From: an uncultured Desulfobacterales bacterium
Lineage (GTDB): Bacteria; Desulfobacterota; Desulfobulbia; Desulfobulbales; Desulfocapsaceae
DNA length: 64,000 nucleotides
NCBI GenBank assembly: GCA_937915545.1
Contig: CALGIJ010000012.1
Location: forward strand, 204,405 to 268,404
Reading direction: 5' to 3'
Under the pieces are notes generated by a model. The model searched no databases. It was not told the origin of the DNA and saw only the letters and a program-made list of their open reading frames with translations. A program made the translations under genes and the position numbers. Positions 55,416 through 63,694 of this stretch are shown here, piece after piece. Every line of letters begins with the position of its first letter. Position 1 is the first letter of the stretch.

Positions 55416-55741
55416 ATTCGTGCTGTTGCGCGGCACTCCCCTTGGGGAGGAATACTCTTGGCGACATGAGGAATCTTCTGTATCGCTCTGACGAGAGGGA
55501 TCACCTTGAAATAGGCTTGACCCGAACTATCCACTCTGCCCTCGCCGCCATGGCGCGAAGGCGGGCGCGGCAAGAGCAGATATCTTGCGGAAATTCGCAA
55601 CACAAGGCAACCCCAGGCCACGGTGGCGATAGAGATTGGACCTCTTCTCAAACGCCAGGTGTTGATGTAGGCAGCGGCCCGGGGCGATATTCCCCGGGCC
55701 ACAATCACCTACGGCGAGAAAAGCAATCTGCCTCGCGCACC
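55416..55741. other. Convergent intergenic region between hybrid kinase and msrAB
   Basis: About 325 bases. A perfect hairpin GGCCCGGGG (55676-55684) with CCCCGGGCC (55692-55700) lies 40 bases downstream of the msrAB stop and could terminate it, although no T-run follows. The rest is featureless. Confidence 0.45.
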
Positions 55742-56821
55742 TTATCGCTTACTCAACTCCATTGCGGTAAAGAGCGGCAGAAATTTTTCATACCCTTCCC
55801 CAGCGAGCCTGTCCGCGGGAACAAAACGCAGCGCTGCCGAGTTGATGCAGTAGCGTAGCCCGGTGGGGGCCGGTCCATCGGCAAACACATGGCCGAGGTG
55901 GGAGTTTCCGGCCCGGCTTCTCACTTCGGTGCGCACGCCGAACAGGCTGCGGTCCTCGAGTTCGACGATGTTCTGCGCTGCCACCGGTCGAGTGAAACTC
56001 GGCCAACCGGTGCCCGAATCGAACTTGTCGGTGGAACTGAAGAGCGCTTCCCCCGAGACGATATCGACATAGAGGCCAGGCTTTTTGTTGTCCCAGAAAT
56101 CGTTATGGAAAGGCGGCTCAGTACCGTTTTCCTGGGTAACGTGATACTGGAGCGAGGTCAGGCTGGACTTGAGCTCCACTTTGGGCTGGTCGCTTGCCAG
56201 ATCCAGCCAAATCCCGTCCCAGGCCTGCTTGAGGAAATCGTCCCGGCCGGAGCGGGAGCGATAGTAGGAGTAACGGATCGGATTTTTCTTATGATAGTCC
56301 TGATGATACTCCTCGGCTGCCCAGAAAGCCGGGGCTTCGCGAATGGGGGTGACGATCGGCTGACGAAAAACCCCGCTCTCCTCGAGTTTCTTTTTTGACA
56401 ACTCAGCCAATCGGCGCTGCTCGTTATTGAAGACAAAGATAGCTGAAGTGTAGGCATAGCCGCGATCGACAAACTGACCGCCGGCATCGGTGGGGTCGAT
56501 CTGGTGCCAGAAGGTGTCAAGCAGTCGGCCATAGGTGATCTTGGCCGGATCGTATACCACCCGCACCACCTCGATATGGCCATCCTTGCTGTAGTTCTGA
56601 TAGGTCGGGTTAGCGGAGGTGCCCCCGGCATACCCCGAAGTCACCGATACAACTCCATCCAGAATCTGAAATGGCTTGGTCATACACCAGAAACACCCCC
56701 CGGCAAAGAGAGCCTGCTGGTGATGTTCAGGGAGATCTGCCTCCTTGGCTGCGACAAAACCCAAAGCGATCAGTTGCCAGGTGAGTATGGTGGCGCAGAC
56801 GAGCGCGAGATATCGTTTCAT
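55742..56821 (-). CDS. msrAB: Exported bifunctional methionine sulfoxide reductase MsrA-MsrB
   Basis: 359 residues. Signal peptide (residues 1-25, hydrophobic ALVCATILTWQLIALGFVAA). MsrA (about 38-190) has the active site AGGCFWCM, with nucleophilic Cys. MsrB follows (about 215-350) with SSTDKFDSGTGWPSF and catalytic Cys in RYCINSAALRF. The zinc-binding CxxC pairs of many MsrB are absent. So it repairs both epimers of methionine sulfoxide outside the cytoplasm. ATG 56821 follows GAGGAGG. It lies 13 bases after the candidate selenoprotein gene, in the same operon and after a two-component system. Confidence 0.92.
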   Translation of the reverse strand: MKRYLALVCATILTWQLIALGFVAAKEADLPEHHQQALFAGGCFWCMTKPFQILDGVVSVTSGYAGGTSANPTYQNYSKDGHIEVVRVVYDPAKITYGRLLDTFWHQIDPTDAGGQFVDRGYAYTSAIFVFNNEQRRLAELSKKKLEESGVFRQPIVTPIREAPAFWAAEEYHQDYHKKNPIRYSYYRSRSGRDDFLKQAWDGIWLDLASDQPKVELKSSLTSLQYHVTQENGTEPPFHNDFWDNKKPGLYVDIVSGEALFSSTDKFDSGTGWPSFTRPVAAQNIVELEDRSLFGVRTEVRSRAGNSHLGHVFADGPAPTGLRYCINSAALRFVPADRLAGEGYEKFLPLFTAMELSKR

Positions 56822-56834
56822 GAGGTCCTCCTCG

Positions 56835-57167
56835 TCAGTTATTGGCGGGCTTGACCTCGCGGCCGGCCTTGTCCGCTTCCAGAGTCCTGATATACGTTCC
56901 CGCGCCCTCGAGGATCTTCTCCATCTCGGGAACGCTGATTTGTTCACTGTCGTAGGTCACCGTGTTGACCTCCTCATTTCCCTTCCATCCCTTGGTGATC
57001 TGAGAGATTCCCGGCTGCCCTTCCAGGGCCGCAGCACCGACGTCATATCAGGTCACGGCAAACGTTGCGGCGGTGGTGGCAGCCAGCGAGGCCGGGACCT
57101 GGGCAAAGGTCAGCAGGGTGACGCCGAGCAGCAGAATACGAGCGAGTACTGCAGGGATTTTTTTCAT
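56835..57167 (-). CDS. Exported HMA-like protein with in-frame UGA (candidate selenoprotein)
   Basis: 110 residues if TGA at codon 40 is read as selenocysteine. Codons 1-30 are a signal peptide (KKIPAVLARILLLGVTLL then ASLAA). Next FAVT, then TGA, then YDVGAAALEGQPGISQI, VNTVTYD and a helix SVPEMEKILEGAGTY. This order (strand, thiol, helix, strand, strand, helix, strand) is the ferredoxin-like HMA domain; the TGA stands where HMA proteins have the first metal-binding Cys. The Shine-Dalgarno AGGAG precedes ATG 57167. Directly upstream of msrAB (13 bases). No Cys is present in the mature part, so Sec would be its only chalcogen thiol. A nonsense mutation is the alternative. Confidence 0.78.
57014..57050 (-). 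other. In-frame TGA with adjacent hairpin (candidate Sec codon and SECIS) in the HMA-like gene
   Basis: TGA at 57048-57050. A hairpin at 57014-57032 (minus strand) has stem GGCC-C / GGGC-type pairing (GCCC with GGGC, then two more pairs across a mismatch) and loop TGGAA. The loop GG lies 24-25 nt after the UGA. Compatible with a bacterial SECIS; drawn by eye. Confidence 0.5.
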
Positions 57168-57252
57168 GGCGGTTCTCCTAGGTGAATGAGCCTGGCGATG
57201 AAGTCATTTTCATCGTCGATGCCATAACCCTAAGGTGCCGCCGTAACGATCG

Positions 57253-57281
57253 GATAAAGCAAATGTAAAGAAATGGTAAAG
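57253..57281 (-). promoter_or_regulatory. Direct repeats for an OmpR-type regulator upstream of the Sec-HMA/msrAB operon
   Basis: On the minus strand, CTTTACCATTT, CTTTACATTTG and CTTTATCC lie head to tail with an exact 11-bp period (57276-57281, 57265-57270 and about 57254-57259 on the plus-strand numbering). This tandem arrangement is what OmpR/PhoB-family regulators bind. It lies between the sensor kinase stop and the Sec-HMA start, so the adjacent response regulator is the obvious candidate activator. Confidence 0.6.
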
Positions 57282-57294
57282 ATGCGGGGCCAGG

Positions 57295-58389
57295 CTATGG
57301 CTGGGGCAGGGTAAACCAGATGCAGGTACGGCCGTCGGCGCTCTCGGCCCCGACCCGGCCGCCGTGGGCCTCGATCAGCTCCTTGGTGATTGCCAGGCCG
57401 AGGCCCGCCCCACCGGCATCGCGGGAGCGGGAACGATCGGAGCGGAAAAAGCGTTCAAAGATCAATGGAAGGTCGGCGGCGGCGATGGTCGAGCCGCTAT
57501 TGCAGAAGCGGACCTCGATCTCGCAAGACGGGATGGCGCGGGTTGCGATGCTTACCGTCCCGCCCTGGGGGGTGAATTTGGCGCAGTTGTCGAGGAGGTT
57601 GCGTACTGCCTGGAGGAATTTGTCCCGGTCAGCAAAGGCGATGTCGGCCTCAGGCAGAAAGTTGGTGGTGAGGACGATTCCCCGCTCCTGAAAATCCGTG
57701 CGATAGAGAGCGACCAGGTCGTCGATCTGTTCGGAAACGCTCAGGCTCTCCCTGACGAGATGGTGCCAGGCCGCGTCGGCGCGGGCAAGTTGTTGCAGGC
57801 TGTCAACAAGCCGGACCAGGCGCAGGGTCTCTTTCTCAAGCAGGCGCAAGGTCTCGGGAGACGGTTCGATCACCCGGTCGATGAGGGCCTCCAGGTAACC
57901 GCGCAGGTTGGTCAGAGGCGTGCGCAGCTCATGGGCGACATCGGAGACCATGTTCTTTCTCAGCTGTTCGATGTTGGCAAGGCTTTCCGCCATCCGGTTA
58001 AAGGAACGCCCCAGATCGCCGACCTCGTCGTTGGTGGTCACCTGCACCCGCCCCTTGAAATTGCCTGAAGCGATGTCACGGCTTACTCGGGTCATCTCGG
58101 AAAGCGGTTTGAGCACCCGCCGGGTCAGCTGAAAGCTCAATGCGGCGGCCACGACGATGGCCGCCAGGCTTACCCAGAGCAATGAATCGTGGATCGAAGT
58201 GAGAAACATCTGGTGAATCTCGGTGGGGGAAATCTCGTACTTTTCCATCAGCGCCATGAAGTATCCGGCCGCGAGTTGGTCTACGGCGAGCCATACAGCA
58301 AGAACGATGACGACAATGACCGGTACCACCGTGGTCAAGAGCAGTTTCCAGAGAAGACGGTTTTTACCGAGGTCCATCGACGAACTCAT
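57295..58389 (-). CDS. Two-component sensor histidine kinase (HAMP-type)
   Basis: 364 residues. Two membrane helices (about 15-40 and 70-90) flank a very short periplasmic loop, then HAMP (about 90-145), phospho-acceptor DVAHELRTPLTNLRG (His near 155) and HATPase with N-box NLLDNCAKFT and G-box GGAGLGLAI. It pairs with the response regulator gene immediately upstream; the two overlap by 26 bases. Alternative ATGs at 58407 and 58377 exist. With a short periplasmic loop it may sense membrane or redox stress. Probably controls the Sec-HMA/msrAB operon that follows. Confidence 0.9.
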   Translation of the reverse strand: MSSSMDLGKNRLLWKLLLTTVVPVIVVIVLAVWLAVDQLAAGYFMALMEKYEISPTEIHQMFLTSIHDSLLWVSLAAIVVAAALSFQLTRRVLKPLSEMTRVSRDIASGNFKGRVQVTTNDEVGDLGRSFNRMAESLANIEQLRKNMVSDVAHELRTPLTNLRGYLEALIDRVIEPSPETLRLLEKETLRLVRLVDSLQQLARADAAWHHLVRESLSVSEQIDDLVALYRTDFQERGIVLTTNFLPEADIAFADRDKFLQAVRNLLDNCAKFTPQGGTVSIATRAIPSCEIEVRFCNSGSTIAAADLPLIFERFFRSDRSRSRDAGGAGLGLAITKELIEAHGGRVGAESADGRTCIWFTLPQP

Positions 58390-59083
58390 TGCTAAAGGAA
58401 TAGCCAAAGCCGCGCACCGTCAGGATGTAGCGTGGTTCGGCGGGATTGGCTTCGATCTTCTGACGCAGCTTGCCGATATGCACGTCGATGACCCGGTCGA
58501 CAACGATTTCCCCCTGCTGGTAAAGTCTCTCCAGGAGTTCGTCGCGGGTGAAAACCCGCCCCGGCGACTGGATGAGGGTGGCAAGCAACTTGTATTCTGA
58601 CGCGGTGAGGTTGACTGTCCGTCCATCCTTCACCACCCGACGCTGGTCGAGGTAAACCGCCAATCCGCCGCAGATCAGCCCTTCCTCTCTGGTTGTCCGC
58701 GCGGGCCGATAGCGGCGAAGAATGGCCTTGATCCGTGCCACCAGTTCCCGCGGGCTGAAGGGCTTCACCACATAATCGTCGGCGCCGAGTGACAGGCCTG
58801 TCACCCGGTCGATTTCTTCCTCTCGGGCGGTGAGCATCAGCACCGGGACATCGGAAAAGGTGCGCAGCTGTCGGCAGACCTCCCAGCCGTCGACCTTGGG
58901 CAGCATAATGTCGAGTATGACGAATCCGGGGTGGTGGCGTTGAGCGAGTTGCAGAGCCTGCTCGCCGTCGACGGCGGTCAGCGTGGTGAAGCCTTCACGC
59001 TCGATATACGTCCGAATGAGAGCCAGGGTGTTGGCGTCGTCTTCGACGATGAGGATCGGGCCATCGCAATTGTGCACTCTCAT
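58364..59083 (-). CDS. OmpR-family response regulator
   Basis: 239 residues. Receiver with VEDDANTL at the start, phospho-Asp in VILDIMLPKVDGWEVC (about residue 57) and the switch Lys in DYVVKPFSPRELVAR. The C-terminal winged helix has VFTRDELLERLYQQGE and VDVHIGKLRQKIE. The start at 59083 follows GGAAGAG; a longer frame to 59257 adds a non-family stretch. Overlaps the kinase gene. Regulated target likely the Sec-HMA/msrAB operon with its direct repeats. Confidence 0.93.
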   Translation of the reverse strand: MRVHNCDGPILIVEDDANTLALIRTYIEREGFTTLTAVDGEQALQLAQRHHPGFVILDIMLPKVDGWEVCRQLRTFSDVPVLMLTAREEEIDRVTGLSLGADDYVVKPFSPRELVARIKAILRRYRPARTTREEGLICGGLAVYLDQRRVVKDGRTVNLTASEYKLLATLIQSPGRVFTRDELLERLYQQGEIVVDRVIDVHIGKLRQKIEANPAEPRYILTVRGFGYSFSNEFVDGPR

Positions 59084-59694
59084 AGCAATCTCTTCCTCGA
59101 TACGGTCAAATCTTACCCGGGAGGATAGTAATCGAAAATTGACACTCCATGAAGAATAATGAATTGTCGCCAGGACTTCTGACTCAAAGCCCTCCGGTAT
59201 GCTTACCATCGAGATGGTTGCTTGCCCAGAAATAACAGCGTTGATTTTCAAGAGCAACCCGCTGGAGGTTTACCGCTGGCATAGATCAAGATGTCCGTGG
59301 ATATTCCGATATACGTTTAATCGACAATAGCCATCTCTGGTTGGAGCTCTGTTGTACCTTTAAAAAAATCTCTGGTAATGTATTCTTTGCAGTTGCTCAG
59401 TTTCCGCACAACTCCGTCAAAATAGGTGCCCCTACCCTCTCAGGAATAAAATGCATCTTTGTTTCTGGCAGATGAATGAGGATTGCTAAATAGCATCTTA
59501 GGTCTTGAACGAAAATCTGATGAGTGCTGCCTCATTTTTCCAGCGTTCCACCAGATTGACAATGAGAAAAGGCTCCTTAAAGTGCGCTGTCGTCTTCCTT
59601 GCATGCTTCTCTTAACGGTCTCATATTCTTTGGGATATCTGTCAACTTCGATTTAACTGATATTCGACCACGTTTTTCAAAGGAGTCCATTTCG
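59084..59694. other. AT-rich intergenic region (response regulator / maeA), with repeat copy A
   Basis: 610 bases, clearly lower GC than the core. Holds promoters for the divergent regulator and malic enzyme genes and one copy of a diverged repeat (about 59361-59446). No credible open reading frame. A Shine-Dalgarno AAAGGAG at about 59679 belongs to maeA. Confidence 0.5.
59361..59446 (+). repeat. Diverged 86-bp repeat, copy A
   Basis: Aligns without gaps to 63781-63866. Best-matched parts are AGTTGCTC (59391-59398) and ACCCTCTCAGGAA (59434-59446), with roughly two thirds of all positions identical by hand count. Spacing between copies is 4420 bases, and the two copies flank maeA, the antiporter and the recombinase. 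Confidence 0.55.
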
Positions 59695-61392
59695 ATGTCG
59701 GAAAATTGCCAACAACCAAAACGTCCGCTGTACATTTCCTACGCTGGCCCGGTATTACTTGAAACTCCCTTACTCAACAAAGGGAGCGCATTTAGTAAAT
59801 ATGAGAGGCTGATGTTCAATCTCGAAGGGCTTCTTCCATACAATATAGAGACCATTGAGGAGCAGGCAGAACGGTGCTACCAACAGTTTAAAAGTTTTCA
59901 TAATCTTTTGGAGCAGCACGTTTATCTGCGGAACATTCAGGATACGAACGAGACGCTGTTCTTTCGTCTGGTGGTTGAACATCTGGAGGAGATCATGCCC
60001 TGTATCTATACTCCGACTGTCGGCAGGGCATGCCAGGATTTTTCGAAAATTTATCGCCGAAAAAAAGGGCTTTTCATATCCTATCCAGATCGTGATCGGT
60101 TAGATGATATTATGCAAAATGCCACCAAACATAACGTCAAAGTAATCGTTGTTACCGATGGCGAGCGGATTTTAGGCCTTGGTGATCAAGGGATTGGCGG
60201 AATGGGAATTCCTATTGGCAAATTGTCACTTTATACCGCGTGTGGCGGCATCAGTCCCGCGTATACCTTGCCTGTTGTGCTGGATGTGGGGACCAATAAC
60301 GAAGAGCTGCGCAATGATCCTCTGTACATGGGCTGGCGTCACGAACGTATAGCAGGTGATGACTATTATGAATTTGTAGAAAAATTTGTGCAGGCGGTTG
60401 TACATCGCTGGCCGAATGTATTGCTTCAATTCGAAGATTTTGCCTCAAGTCATGCCTCTCCACTACTCGAAAAATATAAAGACAGGCTTTGCTGCTTCAA
60501 CGATGATATTCAGGGTACAGCCGCAGTTACCGTAGGCACATTGCTCGCCGCATGTAAAAATATCGAACAAGATCTTGGGTCGCAGCGCATACTTTTTCTT
60601 GGTGCCGGTTCTGCCGGCTGTGGAATCGCCGAGCAGATTATTGCCCACATGAAACTGGCAGGTGTGTCCAATGAGGAGGCACGCAGTAGAATTGCCCTCA
60701 TTGACTCTCGCGGTCTAGTGACTGATGATCTTGCATATCTCAAAGACTTCCAGAAACCCGTCGCCCAGAAAAGGGCGGACAGCGATGGTTGGCCACGAAA
60801 CGATAAGGGCCGTGTCGATTTCATCAATACCGTGGCAAACTTCAAGCCAACCGTGCTCATTGGCGTTTCAATGCAGCCGAACGTCTTTACAAAGGAAATT
60901 GTCGACCTCTTGCTGAAAGTGACGGATCGTCCTATCATTCTACCCTTGTCGAATCCAACGTCCAAATGTGAGGCCGCACCTGAGGATCTCATACGATGGA
61001 GCAATGGCAAGGCCATAGTTGCGACAGGGAGTCCGTATGAACCGGTTGAGTTAGATGGCAAACGCTACCCAATTGCTCAATGCAACAATTCGTATATCTT
61101 CCCAAGTGTAGGACTTGCCGTTCTTGCGGTCAAAGCCACCCGAGTGACCGAGACCATGTTCATGGCAGCCAGTGAGGCCCTCGCTCAATGCTCCACAGAG
61201 TATGAAGGTAATGCCTTGCTGCCGCCACTGACGGAGATACGTAAGGTAAGTCTTAAAATTGCTAAGGCTGTTGCAAAACAAGCTATGACGGACGGTGTCG
61301 CCAATCTTATGACTGATGTGGCACTTGATGAACAACTTGAAAAAAATTTCTGGACTCCCGAGTATCGACAATACAGAAGAACATCTATTTGA
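59695..61392 (+). CDS. maeA: NAD-dependent malic enzyme (large, SfcA/MaeA type)
   Basis: 565 residues, the same length as E. coli SfcA. Decarboxylates malate to pyruvate, making reduced NAD. Family blocks: CIYTPTVGRACQDFSKIYRRKKGL (catalytic Tyr), the QGIGGMGIPIGKLSLYTACGGI block (catalytic Lys), CFNDDIQGTAAVTVG (metal Asp), the NAD fold FLGAGSAGCGIAEQI and LSNPTSKCEAAPED. ATG 59695 has AAAGGAG upstream. Codon use and GC are clearly lower than in neighbouring core genes, pointing to horizontal acquisition. Confidence 0.94.
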   Translation: MSENCQQPKRPLYISYAGPVLLETPLLNKGSAFSKYERLMFNLEGLLPYNIETIEEQAERCYQQFKSFHNLLEQHVYLRNIQDTNETLFFRLVVEHLEEIMPCIYTPTVGRACQDFSKIYRRKKGLFISYPDRDRLDDIMQNATKHNVKVIVVTDGERILGLGDQGIGGMGIPIGKLSLYTACGGISPAYTLPVVLDVGTNNEELRNDPLYMGWRHERIAGDDYYEFVEKFVQAVVHRWPNVLLQFEDFASSHASPLLEKYKDRLCCFNDDIQGTAAVTVGTLLAACKNIEQDLGSQRILFLGAGSAGCGIAEQIIAHMKLAGVSNEEARSRIALIDSRGLVTDDLAYLKDFQKPVAQKRADSDGWPRNDKGRVDFINTVANFKPTVLIGVSMQPNVFTKEIVDLLLKVTDRPIILPLSNPTSKCEAAPEDLIRWSNGKAIVATGSPYEPVELDGKRYPIAQCNNSYIFPSVGLAVLAVKATRVTETMFMAASEALAQCSTEYEGNALLPPLTEIRKVSLKIAKAVAKQAMTDGVANLMTDVALDEQLEKNFWTPEYRQYRRTSI

Positions 61393-61653
61393 CAAGCTTA
61401 GGGTATTTTACCTTTGGCAAATAATTAATTTCGGCATAATATGACAAGCTAAGAACAAAATTTTCGGCACATTCAATATGTTTGCTCTGGTGTTTTTGCA
61501 TACTAGCAGGAAAATTTTTAACCTTGCCATCTTCAATCTTAAGAACACCTCTGAAGAGTTCAGATTTACCCTGCTAGTGAAGCAAAATTCCTGTGTTGTT
61601 GCAGATGCCTAATAATAAATTCGTGAGCAAAGATTATCCATGAGTCTTAGAAC
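61393..61653. other. AT-rich intergenic region with inverted repeat
   Basis: 260 bases. A perfect 9-bp inverted repeat ACTAGCAGG (61502-61510) with CCTGCTAGT (61570-61578) is separated by 59 bases. No open reading frame. Could be a recombination site or a transcription terminator without a T-run. Confidence 0.4.
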
Positions 61654-62743
61654 ATGAACACACTACTGTTTCTCGGCGGCCTGATCCTCCTAGTGATCGG
61701 CGCCAACACGTTGGTTCGGGGCGCGTCCAAGCTGGCGATGTCGTTCGGCATCAGCCCGCTGGTCGTCGGTCTCACCATCGTCGCCTTAGGCACCAGCACG
61801 CCTGAGGTTGCAGTGAGTGTCGCCGCCGTGCTCAACGGCAAGACCAATATCGCCATCGGCAACGTGGTGGGCAGCAACATTTTCAATGTGCTGTTCATTC
61901 TGTGTATCAGTGCGTTGATCGCACCGCTGGTAGTCAATGTCCAGTTGATCCGGCAGGAGGTGCCGATCATGCTGGGCGCCAGCCTGCTGCTGCTGGTGCT
62001 TTCGCTGGATGGCCGGCTATCTTTCCTGGACGGCGGATTCCTGTTCGCTTTGCTAGTGGTCTACACCGTGTTCCTGGTCGTGCAATCACGGCGCGAGACC
62101 CAGGCTGCAAAGGACGAATTTGCCGAGGAGATCCAGCCTGCACAGGCCGGTGCGTGGGACAGCCACTGGGCGGCGCAGATCGGATTGATCACTGTGGGTC
62201 TGGTCGCGCTGGTGATCGGCTCCGACTACCTGGTGCAGGCCTCGGTGAGCTTTGCTAAGGCCATGGGTGTGAGCGACCTCGTCATCGGCCTGACGATCGT
62301 CGCTGCCGGCACCAGCATGCCCGAGATTGCCACCAGCATCACCGCCGCCATCAAGGGCGAGCGCGACATCGCGGTGGGCAATGTTATCCGGCAGCAACAC
62401 CTTCAACATCCTGGGCTGCCTGGCCTTGTCGGGGCTGGTTTCGGGCGATCTTGGACTGGCGATGGCTCCATCGCTGCTGGCCTTTGACATCTGGGTTATG
62501 CTGGCGGTGGCGCTAGCCTGCTTGCCAGTCTTCATCACCGACCGCGAGATCGCGCGCTGGGAGGGCGGCGTGTTTCTGGCTTACTACATCGCCTACGTGA
62601 CCTACCTGATCCTGGCGGCGCAGGAGCATGACGCGTTGCAGGCGTACTCGGGTGTGATGTTGGGCTTTGTTGTTCCGCTGACCGTGGTGACCCTGGTGGT
62701 GGTGATGATCCGCCGCCCGGCGGTCTCCGGCGGACCTCCATGA
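61654..62743 (+). pseudogene. CaCA-family Na+/Ca2+ antiporter (YrbG-like), frameshifted
   Basis: About 362 codons if one base is removed. The two alpha-repeats are present: ALGTSTPEVAVSVAAVLNGK in the first half, AAGTSMPEIATSITAAIKGE in the second, each followed by GNV..GSN. At 62388-62389 an extra C turns ATC-GGC-AGC into ATC-C-GGC, so the frame is lost at GNVI and resumes in frame 3 as GSNTFNILGCLAL. A true null, a programmed shift or a read error are possible. Codon use differs from malic enzyme and the core genes (GC-rich, Burkholderia/gamma-like), suggesting another origin. Neighbour of a recombinase. Confidence 0.85.
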
Positions 62744-62856
62744 CAGCGTTTATCCATGTGTATACGTCCCCCCTCCTCCTGTCGGCTACTCCCTCCAGGG
62801 TGTATACTTGCTTTATAGCGTTTCTGGCCAACAACCCCAACGACAGGAGGTGCACC
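62744..62856 (+). promoter_or_regulatory. Recombinase promoter region with GTGTATAC repeats
   Basis: Two direct GTGTATAC copies (about 62757-62764 and 62800-62807) with GTATAC palindromes, then AGGAGGT just before the recombinase start. They may bind the recombinase or a repressor. Confidence 0.4.
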
Positions 62857-63694
62857 ATGACAGTTTCCCAGGCAGTCGATTTTCATCTGCAGTATCACCG
62901 GGCCAACTCGAAAGAAAAATACCGTCAAAACCTGTGAGTTAGTCCTCTCTCGTTTTGCATTCCAATTTGGCAAACGTGATCTTGCCAGCATAACCGCCGA
63001 AGAGGTACTGGGTTTTCTCCTCTCCCTTACCAAAGACAACAAACCGGCCACGAAAAGGAACCGTTATTCGGTAGTTTCATCCTTCTTCAACTTCATCATC
63101 AGCACCGGCCTACCCGCACTCACTAACCCTTGCAACTCTTCCGTGATCAAAAAGCTTTTTAAGCGGCCGCAGGCTATTCAGTGGGACATCGTCGATAAGG
63201 AGATGGTTGATGAGACCATCTTTCGTACCACAAACGTCAGGAACAGGCTCATGCTGGAGTTGATGGCCAGAGGAGGTATGAGAGTCGGTGAGGTGTTAAA
63301 CCTCACGCCGAGGGATATTCAAGAGAGAACCTTGGCCATCCAGAATCCGAAAAGTGGCCGCACCGGCGAGACTGTTTATGTTCCACGAAAAATACTGGTA
63401 AGGTTAACCGGCTACGTAAGAGCTCAAAATATTGATAAGAAGGACCGCATTTTTCCGATTTCATATGTTGCCGCCTGGTCTATGGTGAAAAAAGCCGGAA
63501 AAATGGTTGATATCGAACTGCGACCCCATGATCTTCGGCGGCATGCAGCCACGTATGCCTCCAGGTCTGGTACTCCCATAGAAATCGTCAGCAAGGTCAT
63601 TTTGCGTCATGCCGACCTCTCAACCACCCAGCGGTACCTCGGGAAGGTGAACGACTCCGAAGCCATCAGGTGGATTGAGACTCTTTACGGGTAG
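62857..63694 (+). pseudogene. Tyrosine recombinase/integrase, frameshifted
   Basis: About 278 residues once a frameshift is repaired. The first 24 codons (MTVSQAVDFHLQYHRANSK) are in one frame; the rest (CELVLSRFAFQFGK..., then the catalytic domain) is in the next frame. An A5 run at 62915-62919 has one A too many (AAAGAAAAAT). The catalytic residues are R (GGMRVGEVL), HxxR (PHDLRRHAATY), H (ILRHADLS) and Y (TQRYLG). The AGGAGGT Shine-Dalgarno sets ATG 62857. Short core-binding domain. Similar integrases are very common in Desulfobacterota, but the mobile unit they move is not defined here. Confidence 0.85.

Noticed and set aside
61502..61578. Integron attC site
   Set aside because: Lacks the R and L box core and the recombinase is not an integron integrase.
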